The notes beneath the pieces are model-generated. The model was not told where the DNA came from. It worked only from the letters and a program-made list of their open reading frames with translations, and did no database searches. Of a DNA stretch of 64,000 bases, positions 18,542-27,074 are shown piece after piece (positions within the stretch are counted from its first letter, which is position 1; each line of letters opens with the position of its first letter). The DNA is from an uncultured Roseibium sp. (GTDB taxonomy: Bacteria > Pseudomonadota > Alphaproteobacteria > Rhizobiales > Stappiaceae): contig NZ_CANMNP010000018.1 in the NCBI RefSeq assembly GCF_947499295.1, positions 100,741 to 164,740 of the forward strand, given 5' to 3'. The position numbers and the translations under genes were made by a program.

Positions 18542-18979
18542 ATGGCTAAGTTCCTCCCTTTTATTTTATTTACCGTACTAACAAACGCAGCTGCACAAAT
18601 AATGTTAAAGTACGGAATGACCAAGCTGGGTGATTTCAGCGGGTTGTCCAGCAATCTGGTCATCAAACTACTTCAGGTCGTGTTCTCGCCATTCGTGTTT
18701 TTGGGTCTTTGCACCTTTGTGATCTCAATGGCGTCGCATCTTTATGTCTTGTCGAAAGTAGAGCTGTCATACGCCTATCCGTTTTTGTCACTTGCCTATG
18801 TGGTTGTGGCTGTCTACGCCTATTTCATTTTTCAGGAAGACTTGAACGCGATGCGTGTCATCGGGATCGCCTTCATCTGCGTCGGCACGATCTTCATCGC
18901 GCAAGGCGGATCCAACCCTGATCAGAACCACGCAAAATCCCCGGTTGAAACTGCGGCTCTGAAGGAGACCTCCAAGTGA
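18542..18979 (+). CDS. ArnE/ArnF-like small multidrug-resistance-fold transporter
   Basis: A 145-aa protein with four transmembrane helices (about residues 3-22, 40-65, 75-95, 102-122) and a polar tail. The third helix carries KVELSYAYPFLSLAYV, close to the LSyAYP signature of the ArnE/ArnF flippase subunits for undecaprenyl-phosphate aminoarabinose. Flipping of a polyprenyl-phosphate sugar across the inner membrane is the best inference, given the UbiA/DprE1-like genes upstream. Proteins of this size function as dimers; no partner subunit is seen. Its stop overlaps the SDR start by 4 bp. Confidence 0.8.
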   Translation: MAKFLPFILFTVLTNAAAQIMLKYGMTKLGDFSGLSSNLVIKLLQVVFSPFVFLGLCTFVISMASHLYVLSKVELSYAYPFLSLAYVVVAVYAYFIFQEDLNAMRVIGIAFICVGTIFIAQGGSNPDQNHAKSPVETAALKETSK

Positions 18980-19989
18980 AACACATTCTTTTCGGTGGAG
19001 ACGGTTTCGTCGGTCGCCAACTTGCCAAAAAGCTCCTGGAAGACGGTGAAGAGGTCATTGTTGCCGATATCGTCAATGACAATCAGTCAGTATATCCGAA
19101 GGCAACTTTTCTTACCTGCGATGTGACCGATCCGGCCTCTATCGCCGCCGTTTCGATAGCTGCGGAAGACATGGTTTACAATCTGTCGGCCAAGATGCTG
19201 TCACCGATCCAGGTGCGCGCAAAACGTCACGACTTTTTCTATCCGGTCAACTACGACGGGACCAAGAACATCATCGAAGCGATGGACCGTGCGGGCGCCA
19301 AGAAACTGGTGCACTATACCACCGACATGGTCTATGGCCACACCGTTACCTACCCGATGACCGAAGATCATCCTGTCGCGCCACTCGGCGAATATGGTCA
19401 ATCCAAGCTGGACACGGAGTTCCTGGCAGGCGACTGGCGTGAGCGCGGAATGGACATCACCCTGTTTCGGCCACGGTTGATTATCGGTCCGGGCCGTCTT
19501 GGCATCCTGACCAAGCTCTTCAAACTTATCGATATGAACCTTCCGGTCCCCATGATCGGGTCTGGTAAGAACCCTTACCAGTTCATTTCGGTGTTCGATT
19601 GTGCCGATGCCGCCTATCGCGCCTGGAAAGCGGGTGTTCCGAATGAAGCTTATAATCTGGGCTCCATCAATCCTCCTCCAGTCAAGAAGCTGCTTGGCGA
19701 TCTTGTGAAGCACGCAGGATCCAAGTCGTTGCTGCTGCCAACCTGGGGATTTGCGGTCAAGCGCACCCTTGATTTCCTCGACGCCATCAACATGCCGCTG
19801 ATGGATCCGGAACAGTATCTGATTGCTGACGAGATGTGCGTTCTCGATGTCTCAAAGGGCGAGCGTGACCTTGGCTGGGTGCCGGCCTACCGCGACGAAG
19901 ATATGCTGATCGCCGCATATGACGAATACCGATCACAGAAAACGGCCGGGAACGGTGCCAATCACGGCAGCGTTCAGCCTGCAGAATAG
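18976..19989 (+). CDS. Extended SDR: NAD-dependent sugar epimerase/dehydratase family
   Basis: A 337-aa extended short-chain dehydrogenase with the nucleotide motif GGDGFVG at residues 8-14, HYTTDMVYGHT with the catalytic Thr, and YGQSK as the YxxxK active site. Substrates of this class are nucleotide sugars or related lipids. It is coupled to the transporter gene and 8 bp before the aminotransferase, so it may produce the keto intermediate for amination. It is too long for a DprE2-type reductase (about 255 aa), although functional replacement cannot be excluded. Confidence 0.85.
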   Translation: MKHILFGGDGFVGRQLAKKLLEDGEEVIVADIVNDNQSVYPKATFLTCDVTDPASIAAVSIAAEDMVYNLSAKMLSPIQVRAKRHDFFYPVNYDGTKNIIEAMDRAGAKKLVHYTTDMVYGHTVTYPMTEDHPVAPLGEYGQSKLDTEFLAGDWRERGMDITLFRPRLIIGPGRLGILTKLFKLIDMNLPVPMIGSGKNPYQFISVFDCADAAYRAWKAGVPNEAYNLGSINPPPVKKLLGDLVKHAGSKSLLLPTWGFAVKRTLDFLDAINMPLMDPEQYLIADEMCVLDVSKGERDLGWVPAYRDEDMLIAAYDEYRSQKTAGNGANHGSVQPAE

Positions 19990-19997
19990 GATTATCC

Positions 19998-21449
19998 ATG
20001 TTAGCTAATGTTGCGACTAAGCAGGACATGCCTGAGGCAGAAGCAATGCGAAGTACCAAACCGGACCTGATGACGGTCGAAGACGCAAAAGCTCTCGACA
20101 CCAAGTCGATGGCTGAGCTCTTCAAGGACCATATTAATCCCGGACAGTTTCATTTCATGAAGTTGCTGGGGTTCCACAAGGTCAAGATCGAGACTGCGGA
20201 AGGGATGTATTACACCGACCAGAACGGTCGAAAGATCCTGGACTTTTTCGGTGGTTTCGGTTCGCTTGCCCATGGGCACAATCATCCGCGTGTGATCGCC
20301 GCGCGCCAGCGATTTCAGGATGAAGACCGTCACGAGATTGCCATTGCATTCCTCTCTCAGTATGCAACCGCGCTTGCCAAGAACCTGGCGGCATGCTCGC
20401 CAGGCGACCTTGACATGGTGTTTCTCGGTTCGACCGGTTCAGAAGCCATGGAGGCAGCCGTCAAGGTGGCCGAGCGGGCCTCGGGCAGGAAAAACTGCAA
20501 GGTCGTATACGCTGAGAACTCATTTCACGGCAAGACGAAGGGCGTTCTGTCGCTCACGGATTCAGAACTCTATCAAGGCGATTTCCAGTTGGTCGGTAAC
20601 CGGGTCAAGGTTCCGTTCGGCGATCTGCAGGCCTTGAGTAATGCCATCAAATCTGATCCGGACATCGGCGTCGTTGTCTTGGAAACCGTCCAGGGCGGTG
20701 GTGGCATCATCTCGGCACCGGAATCCTATTGGAAAGGCGTCAGAGAATTGTGCGACCAGCAGAATGTGCTTTGGGTTGCCGACGAAGTTCAATGCGGTTA
20801 CGGCCGGACGGGCAAATTCTACGCTTTCGAACACTATGGTGTTGTTCCGGACGTCACGGCGTTGGCGAAATCGCTCGGCGCTGGCAAAGCTGCCGTTGGT
20901 GCGATGATTGCCAAACGCGATGTCTATATGAAAGCCTACGGCTCTCCCAAAACGGCAATGATACACGCACAGGCAACATTCGGCGGGATTGGCGAGGCCA
21001 GTGTCACGGCTATTGAAGGTTTGAATGTTCTTTATGATGAGGACCTGATTGAAAATTCTGCACGCGTCGGTGCCCATCTGATCGCGCGCCTGAAACAGAT
21101 CCAGGAGAAATACCCGAAGATCATCAAGGATGTCCGTGGACAAGGCCTGATGGTCGGACTGGAGTTTCAGGATTTCTCGCAGACAATGCCGATGGTTTTG
21201 CGGCCCGTGCTCGCCATGCTTGATGAGAAGCTGAAAGGGTCGCTCTCTGGCTTTATCGGCGCTCAGCTTTTGCGCGACTACGACATTCTAGTGGCCTTCA
21301 CTGAGTATAACCGCAATGTCATTCGCCTCGAGCCACCTCTCGTCTGTACCAAGGAGAACGTCGATACGTTCTGTGATGCGCTGGATGACCTCTTGTCGAA
21401 AGGCATTGTCAGCATCGTGAACGGCTTCATCAAATCGCAGGCCGGTTAG
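19998..21449 (+). CDS. Class III PLP-dependent aminotransferase
   Basis: A 483-aa fold-type I aminotransferase of the ornithine/4-aminobutyrate class. It shows GSTGSEAMEAAVK for PLP-phosphate binding, ADEVQCGYGRTGKF with the PLP-contacting Asp, and an AKSLGAGK segment with the Schiff-base Lys. It has an N-terminal extension of about 50 residues before the usual start. Class III enzymes act on terminal amines or aldehydes rather than ring keto groups of nucleotide sugars, so with this cluster a polyol or furanose C5 aldehyde (as with HpnO in hopanoid side chains) is possible. The terminator at 21504 ends the transcript. Confidence 0.85.
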   Translation: MLANVATKQDMPEAEAMRSTKPDLMTVEDAKALDTKSMAELFKDHINPGQFHFMKLLGFHKVKIETAEGMYYTDQNGRKILDFFGGFGSLAHGHNHPRVIAARQRFQDEDRHEIAIAFLSQYATALAKNLAACSPGDLDMVFLGSTGSEAMEAAVKVAERASGRKNCKVVYAENSFHGKTKGVLSLTDSELYQGDFQLVGNRVKVPFGDLQALSNAIKSDPDIGVVVLETVQGGGGIISAPESYWKGVRELCDQQNVLWVADEVQCGYGRTGKFYAFEHYGVVPDVTALAKSLGAGKAAVGAMIAKRDVYMKAYGSPKTAMIHAQATFGGIGEASVTAIEGLNVLYDEDLIENSARVGAHLIARLKQIQEKYPKIIKDVRGQGLMVGLEFQDFSQTMPMVLRPVLAMLDEKLKGSLSGFIGAQLLRDYDILVAFTEYNRNVIRLEPPLVCTKENVDTFCDALDDLLSKGIVSIVNGFIKSQAG

Positions 21450-21503
21450 CGTTGAGCAAATGAGTGCGGTCTGGCGATCAATGCCAGGTCGCTTCAAACA
21501 CGG

Positions 21504-21533
21504 AAACCCGCTTCATTCGAAGCGGGTTTTTTG
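21504..21533 (+). terminator. Rho-independent terminator
   Basis: A perfect 11-bp stem, AAACCCGCTTC (21504-21514) and GAAGCGGGTTT (21519-21529), with loop ATTC and a run of T. It lies 55 bp after the aminotransferase stop, between convergent genes. Confidence 0.93.
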
Positions 21534-21680
21534 TTCTTCAGGACCGGTCACCGGTTGCCACGATTGGCGCAGTTCGAAGAGACACAGGTGAACCAGTTCA
21601 CGGTCTGCGAGGCAGCCAAGAGACGATAGGTGTGGTGTTCAAGCACTCCGCCCGGGTCAATGTCTGGAAGCTGTGCGGGT

Positions 21681-22895
21681 CTATGATACCCGCTCGGTTT
21701 CAGACCGTGCGACTGAAAACTCAGGCTTCCAGATTTCCATCAGGACCAGCAAAAGGGGCAGCATGTAAGGTAAATAAACACGATCATCGGGAAGCGGGAA
21801 AGTGACGAATTTTCCGCCGATGCACAGCGTCAAAGCGATGACCGCCATCCATTGACCGGGCGAGACCTCGAAGCCGTTGCGAACGAATAGCGCAAACCCG
21901 AGAAGAAATACCGCAAGCAGCATGAGCCAGTCGAAAGCCTGAAGTGTGCGGGCAAGATTGATGAGCAGGGCCTTAACAAACAGCACGGCGTCAAAGGCCG
22001 GATCGAACCCGCGCATGTCATCCTGATATTCGATATTGGAGAAATAGAAATGGGGCCACCAGCCTGGGTGCTCGGCGGCCCCGGTCACTGGGAAATAGAG
22101 GCACACGCAGGCAATGAAGAGAGCCAGATAGGCCAGTCGGTATTTACTCACCACGAGGGCAGCCAGGAGCAATGCGAAGAACAGAAGAATACCATCCGGC
22201 CGGACCAGAAAGGCAAGGATGAGAAACGGTGCTGCAAGGAATGGTTTTTCCCTGCAGACAAAATAGATCGCAGGCAGGGTAAATACCGCCATCATCAGGT
22301 CAGGTGTCGCTTCTCTGGCAGAAAAAACATAGCCGATCAGTATGGAGACGGGACCGATGATCAAAAGGCCTTGAACGAAACTTTGGCGGAAGCTCCAGGC
22401 GATGACAAACACGCCAACCAACGCCGCGGACATGGTTGAAATCAGGGTTGTTGCATGCACGCGGCCGGTGACTTCTCCAAGATGCTTGATTGCTTCGACA
22501 TAGGCCAGTTTCACCCGGTACATGGGGAACAGCGACACAAAGTGGTCCGGGTTCTCATACTGGCCGACCCTGTAGGGAATAGACGCAGTAACTTTATAGA
22601 ATTGAAGCTCTGAAGCGGCTTCCTGAACTTCACCGTAAGCGGTCGCGTGAATTTCTTCCGCCGTATCAAGCCTGTCTTCCACCGCGATCCCGACATAGGC
22701 CAGGATGTCCCAGTTGTAGACTGGATTGAAATAGGCAAGCGCCAGGGTTCCAAGAATGATGACCGAGTAGAAGCCGACGGAGAGTGTATTCAAAACACGC
22801 TTTGAAAGCAGGGTTCCGATCGATTGCAAAATGGGTCCAAAGCGTTCGCCGAATACGGTTCCGATAGACATTGCTTCAATAGTTCCGATTTGCAT
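21681..22895 (-). CDS. Polytopic membrane protein, GT-C-type glycosyltransferase candidate
   Basis: A 404-aa protein with about ten hydrophobic segments. The first extracytoplasmic loop has NWDILAYV; an acidic residue in this loop is typical of GT-C transferases that use polyprenyl-phosphate sugars. Other features are a periplasmic-looking stretch with WWPHFYFSNIEY and a hydrophobic C-terminal region. It faces the polyprenyl-phosphate pentose module, so it may be the transferase using that donor. No specific family was recognised. MSIGTVF at 22871 is an alternative start with a better GGAA-type site. Confidence 0.65.
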   Translation of the reverse strand: MQIGTIEAMSIGTVFGERFGPILQSIGTLLSKRVLNTLSVGFYSVIILGTLALAYFNPVYNWDILAYVGIAVEDRLDTAEEIHATAYGEVQEAASELQFYKVTASIPYRVGQYENPDHFVSLFPMYRVKLAYVEAIKHLGEVTGRVHATTLISTMSAALVGVFVIAWSFRQSFVQGLLIIGPVSILIGYVFSAREATPDLMMAVFTLPAIYFVCREKPFLAAPFLILAFLVRPDGILLFFALLLAALVVSKYRLAYLALFIACVCLYFPVTGAAEHPGWWPHFYFSNIEYQDDMRGFDPAFDAVLFVKALLINLARTLQAFDWLMLLAVFLLGFALFVRNGFEVSPGQWMAVIALTLCIGGKFVTFPLPDDRVYLPYMLPLLLVLMEIWKPEFSVARSETERVS

Positions 22896-23067
22896 TGTTT
22901 TCAGATCGTCGCAAAGACTTGTGCTCGATGTTCTTAAGCAAAACGCAAACGCGTCGATCAGTTGATCTCACACTGATGCGAAAACCAATAGAGTTGGCTT
23001 CAATTTAGAAATCTCAGGCTAATAACGCCTTAATAGAAGTTGCAAAGAGCGAGAACCACGAGCCAGG

Positions 23068-24525
23068 TCAGTCAGCTTTTGAGGATCTCATGCGAGTTTT
23101 CAACCCATCGAACAGCGGTCGCATTTCCTTCCAGGTGACCGCCCTTAGAAGAAACAGTGCCAGGAAATAAACTGGTGCGGCAGCGCTGACGGCGATTAGA
23201 AGACCGATCAGTCCGGAGACGATGGTGAGCATGTAGGCTGCTGTTGCCCCACAAATAGCCGCCGCCAAGGTCGATTTAATAAGGGCAAGCACGGGCAGAC
23301 GGAGCTGAAGGACGCGATAGCAATAGATACTCAGCATCAGTAGCAGAAGAATACTGGCACCGCCGCGAACCCAGGCGGCTCCCAATTGACCGTAAGACGG
23401 TACGGTGATCAGCAGCGACACAGTGGTTGCGCCACACCAAACCAGCATCATGCGAAGCTCGTCAGTGCTCCGGTTTTTGGCGAGGATCGCGCGTGAAATG
23501 ACAGATGCAAGTGCTTGCGCGATTGCAAATGCAAGCAATATGACCGCCGGCCAGACCGCGGGGGCAAAGTCTTCCCCGAAGACGGCCGGAATGAGCTCGC
23601 TCGCGATGGAGGCACCACCAATGGCGATGGGAGCGATGACAATCCCAAGCCATCGAATCGTTTCTTCAAAGGCACTGGCAAAGGCAGTGTCGTCGGCGTT
23701 GTCGTGCATTGCTCCGAATTGGGGAACCACGAAGGCGAGAATGAACACGGCCAATTGCGCAATCATGCCAGACATTGTCAGGCCGATGGAATAGTAACCC
23801 ACCTGGGCGATAGTGAAAAAGAAACCAATAAGTGCAAGCTCGATCCGGGCCCCGAAAAGGGCAAAGACGCTGCCAGATATCCAATTGTTGCGCGCGTAGA
23901 TTTTTACATCAGCCGGGATCTCGCGGACCCGTTCGGCTGTCTGGCCAAGGTATCGCCTGAGATCGAGAGCTTGCGGCAGGTGCCGGGTGGTATGTCCGAG
24001 AATTGCGCCAACGGGACCCAAAAGCAAAGCGCCCCCCAGCACCGAGAAAAACTGCAAGACACAGCCTGTCAGCGTCATCTTCGCAGCGCGATCGAACTGG
24101 CCAAGACCCTGTGCTGCGCTGATGGAGATCGTTGAATAGGCGTAACTTAAAAAGAGAACGATTGTGGCGAACCAGACGGATGATCCACGTGCGTCATTCC
24201 CTCTGGCAAGCCAAAGTGCATAGGTTCCTATCCCGACTGCCATGATCGCCGTTGTGACAACAAAACGGGATAGCAATGTCTGCAAAAGAGCGCTGTATGG
24301 CTGATCGCTGGAAACATCACGCGCAATGAAGCGCAATGTGGCCTGTGGCATACCATAGTCCGACACAATGGTGGCAACAGTCATGAACCACAGAGCGTAA
24401 GCCACGATGCCCGTGCCCTCGACGCCAAGCGTGCGGGCCACAATGATGCTGCAAATAAAACCCATGAACATGGAAAGAATGCCGGCAGTGGTGTTCACCA
24501 CCGAATTTCGAAGCATGGACGCCAT
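23068..24525 (-). CDS. Wzx-type lipid-linked oligosaccharide flippase
   Basis: A polysaccharide-biosynthesis (MOP/MATE superfamily) membrane protein of 485 aa with about 14 transmembrane helices. The opening fits the family: SVVNTTAGILSMFMGFICSIIVARTLG. It would flip the undecaprenyl-diphosphate repeat unit of the exopolysaccharide, the GumJ role. The ATG at 24525 (MASMLRNSV) is chosen because the in-frame extension upstream is polar and Cys/Asp-rich, unlike the family. It lies 172 bp upstream of the GT-C candidate. Confidence 0.88.
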   Translation of the reverse strand: MASMLRNSVVNTTAGILSMFMGFICSIIVARTLGVEGTGIVAYALWFMTVATIVSDYGMPQATLRFIARDVSSDQPYSALLQTLLSRFVVTTAIMAVGIGTYALWLARGNDARGSSVWFATIVLFLSYAYSTISISAAQGLGQFDRAAKMTLTGCVLQFFSVLGGALLLGPVGAILGHTTRHLPQALDLRRYLGQTAERVREIPADVKIYARNNWISGSVFALFGARIELALIGFFFTIAQVGYYSIGLTMSGMIAQLAVFILAFVVPQFGAMHDNADDTAFASAFEETIRWLGIVIAPIAIGGASIASELIPAVFGEDFAPAVWPAVILLAFAIAQALASVISRAILAKNRSTDELRMMLVWCGATTVSLLITVPSYGQLGAAWVRGGASILLLLMLSIYCYRVLQLRLPVLALIKSTLAAAICGATAAYMLTIVSGLIGLLIAVSAAAPVYFLALFLLRAVTWKEMRPLFDGLKTRMRSSKAD

Positions 24526-24757
24526 CAGGCTACACTCTTCGCAGTCGAAATAGCAGTCATCTGAATCCGCGCCAGACTTGATCTTGGGCCCAAGGCCCTG
24601 TTCGTCAAAGATCGGAGACAAATACCCTCCGACTTGAACCTTTGTGTGCTTATTCGGGTCTTACTTATGCCTATTCGCTTAAGATTTCGTGTGGCTAGTC
24701 TTCTCGAATGTATCTGATGAATGCGGGAAACGGTTGCACAACACGGGACGGGACAGG

Positions 24758-25846
24758 TCACAGATCCTTGTATCTGTTCGCCACATCTGTCCAATCGAGA
24801 ACCTTGGAATCGCCTTCCGCATAGGGCCTGCCAAGCGCGTGTTCGATTGCAAGGGCGACTGACGCGGGATCGCCCGGCCTGTAGCCATAGCGATTTGGTT
24901 TTGCACCAGCAGCAAAATCCGGGCAGATGGCATTGAGTTTCAGATAGTCGTACTGCATGAGCTTCATGCTGCTGTCGACCAGGTAGTCCGCATGCTCCAT
25001 GTCGTGATAGGGCGCGACACCAGCGTCGGCGTATTTCAAGTATGGAAGCGTATCCGTGAACTCCATCCGACCATATTCGGTTATGTTTTCAGCACTTTTC
25101 TCAAGTTTAGGCGTACCGACCAGATGAAAGTGGATGTCCGGATAGGTTTCAGATGCGATTTCGAAAAATGTCGGGTCGAAGAGCATTGATCCGACTGTGA
25201 CGATGTTCTTACCCCCTGAATAGGGGCTCGGGCCAATTGTATCGAAATCTGCTTTTGAAATACCATGTGTCACGAAGTGAACAGGACAGCCAAAATCCTG
25301 GAAGTGCTTGGCCATGGCCCGGGCGACGACAACTATGTGGCTGATGGCGGATCGGTCGCGGTAAAGTTGCTCTTCGATAAAGGGATGAGCGTTCACGGTT
25401 TCCAGAAGGTCGGATGCGACGTAAATGAGTTTGGCATTTGGCGCGCAGCGCCTGATCCGCCCGACCAACGCCGCCGCGATTCCCGATTCCACGATGATCA
25501 GGTCGGCTGTCTCACACGCCCGGTCCATTTCGGAGCAAGACGAGTTGATCCACCATTTGAAAAGACTGTTGGTCAGGAAAGCGAGGCTGCCGAGCCCTCG
25601 ATTGAACGGATGTATCGGAGAGCGCCACAAAAAGCACTCTATGCCGTTCCTGGTTTGCCATTTGTTGGCATCGCTCGAGAGGGCTTTGCGGTGATCATGA
25701 GACAACAAGGAGAGTGGGCTGAAGCCAACGGATACGAATTTTACCGAGTTGCCCAAAGCGTGATAGGCGTCCGCCAGAAAGTGCAGGCTGGCTCGCCACT
25801 CGGTTCGATAATCGTGCCGGGAAACGATGAGGACCTTATCTGTCAT
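24758..25846 (-). CDS. GumK-like glycosyltransferase (GT70, probable glucuronosyltransferase)
   Basis: A 362-aa GT-B protein resembling Xanthomonas GumK, which adds glucuronic acid to the lipid-linked xanthan precursor at the inner membrane. Shared-looking features are SRHDYRTEWRASLHFLADAY near the start, CFLWRSPIHPFN, VTVGSMLFDP and SMKLMQYDYLKLNAICP near the C-terminus. The start MTDKVL at 25846 is preferred over a Met 9 bp upstream. It lies between a flippase and a GH5 gene on the same strand. Assignment to GT70 is from remembered motifs; sugar specificity is inferred. Confidence 0.75.
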   Translation of the reverse strand: MTDKVLIVSRHDYRTEWRASLHFLADAYHALGNSVKFVSVGFSPLSLLSHDHRKALSSDANKWQTRNGIECFLWRSPIHPFNRGLGSLAFLTNSLFKWWINSSCSEMDRACETADLIIVESGIAAALVGRIRRCAPNAKLIYVASDLLETVNAHPFIEEQLYRDRSAISHIVVVARAMAKHFQDFGCPVHFVTHGISKADFDTIGPSPYSGGKNIVTVGSMLFDPTFFEIASETYPDIHFHLVGTPKLEKSAENITEYGRMEFTDTLPYLKYADAGVAPYHDMEHADYLVDSSMKLMQYDYLKLNAICPDFAAGAKPNRYGYRPGDPASVALAIEHALGRPYAEGDSKVLDWTDVANRYKDL

Positions 25847-25885
25847 ACACCTCATCCGTTTGCAGTCTCATTTGCTGCTCAGGTT

Positions 25886-26956
25886 TCATCCGCATTGCCG
25901 GTCCAAGTCCTGAAAATATGGCTTGAGTACATTGATTTGGGGTTTGTCGACCCCTGCATCCGGTTGCAGGGACAAGGGATAGTCCCCCCACCAGTCGCCA
26001 GCTGCCCAGGCCGTCCAACCAATCCAGATGTCTCTCTGGCTGGCCAGATAGTCGCCAAATTCGTCAAGCCCTGCCAGACAATCGGGTGCACTGGTTCCAC
26101 CGAATTCACCCAGGAAACCTTTGTACCCATATTGCCGCATCCAGCCCGTTACGCCCTCGAGTGCCAGAATGGCGTCTTTGACCCGCGGACAGGTCGGATT
26201 GGTTCCTGAAAAATTATCATCCATATATTGGTGAAACTCGAACGCAAAATTGTCAGCGCTGTCTGAGATGTTCTGAAACAGTTCGGCATTTGACCCTCCT
26301 TCCTGATCATCGAACCAGTGCGAGGCTCCGCTCCAGATATTTCCAGGGACAAGCACTAGATTGTTCGCGCCCGTGGCCCGGATGGCATCCAGGCCTGCCT
26401 GCGCCGCTTCGAACCACACGGCAGATCCAATGTCCGTTGGTTCGTTCATCAACCCGTAAACGACCAGCGGGTTTCCGGAAAAAACAGGTGCCAGTTGAGA
26501 CCAGAAGTTCGCGAAATCGGCAGCTGTCACATTGCCTTTGCCCAGGCGATCGTTCTGATACTCAGCATAGTTGTGAGGATCGAGAATGACTGTAAGCCCG
26601 CGTCCGTTGGCTTGCCGAACAATTTCGACCAGACGCGTAAGCTCCGCGCTGTCAAACGGACCGTTTAACTCAGGTTGAAGCCTTTCCCATTTGAAGGGAA
26701 GCCGAATGGCAGTCATCTGCCGGGACGCAGCCCAGTCCAGAGTTTCGTTAGAGGGATAAATGTAGCTTTGCCCATACTCGCCCTGTGATCCGCCAAACTC
26801 ACCTCCTGCAAGGTTGACACCACGAAGGCATCTTTGTGCGGAAGCCGGATGCGAAACAGCCGCGACGAGCAGGGTCGCTACAAGCGCGCCGGCAACAAAG
26901 CGTCCCGGAAGCGGGATACGTTTTGATGAGGTCAGTGTTGGGCGATGATATTTCAT
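25886..26956 (-). CDS. Secreted glycoside hydrolase family 5 endoglucanase-type enzyme
   Basis: A 356-aa enzyme with a signal peptide (hydrophobic core about residues 17-38, ending HPASAQ). The GH5 TIM barrel shows RLPFKWERLQP, the acid/base Glu in GLMNEPTD and the nucleophile Glu in FLGEFGG. It should cleave beta-1,4-type glucan in the periplasm or outside. The ATG at 26956 gives a proper signal peptide. Exopolysaccharide loci often carry a GH5 or GH8 hydrolase that trims or releases polymer. A cellulose-like backbone, as in xanthan or acetan, would fit. Divergent from the GT4 gene 119 bp away. Confidence 0.88.
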   Translation of the reverse strand: MKYHRPTLTSSKRIPLPGRFVAGALVATLLVAAVSHPASAQRCLRGVNLAGGEFGGSQGEYGQSYIYPSNETLDWAASRQMTAIRLPFKWERLQPELNGPFDSAELTRLVEIVRQANGRGLTVILDPHNYAEYQNDRLGKGNVTAADFANFWSQLAPVFSGNPLVVYGLMNEPTDIGSAVWFEAAQAGLDAIRATGANNLVLVPGNIWSGASHWFDDQEGGSNAELFQNISDSADNFAFEFHQYMDDNFSGTNPTCPRVKDAILALEGVTGWMRQYGYKGFLGEFGGTSAPDCLAGLDEFGDYLASQRDIWIGWTAWAAGDWWGDYPLSLQPDAGVDKPQINVLKPYFQDLDRQCG

Positions 26957-27074
26957 ATAGGCTATGGACGGGTCAGCGCTGGTTGGCGATATGATCATAA
27001 AGATCTTGTTGAAGGACGGATGTTACCTTGCGCGGAAAGTGCTTGAGCACAAATGTTTTCGCCGGAAAAGATAT

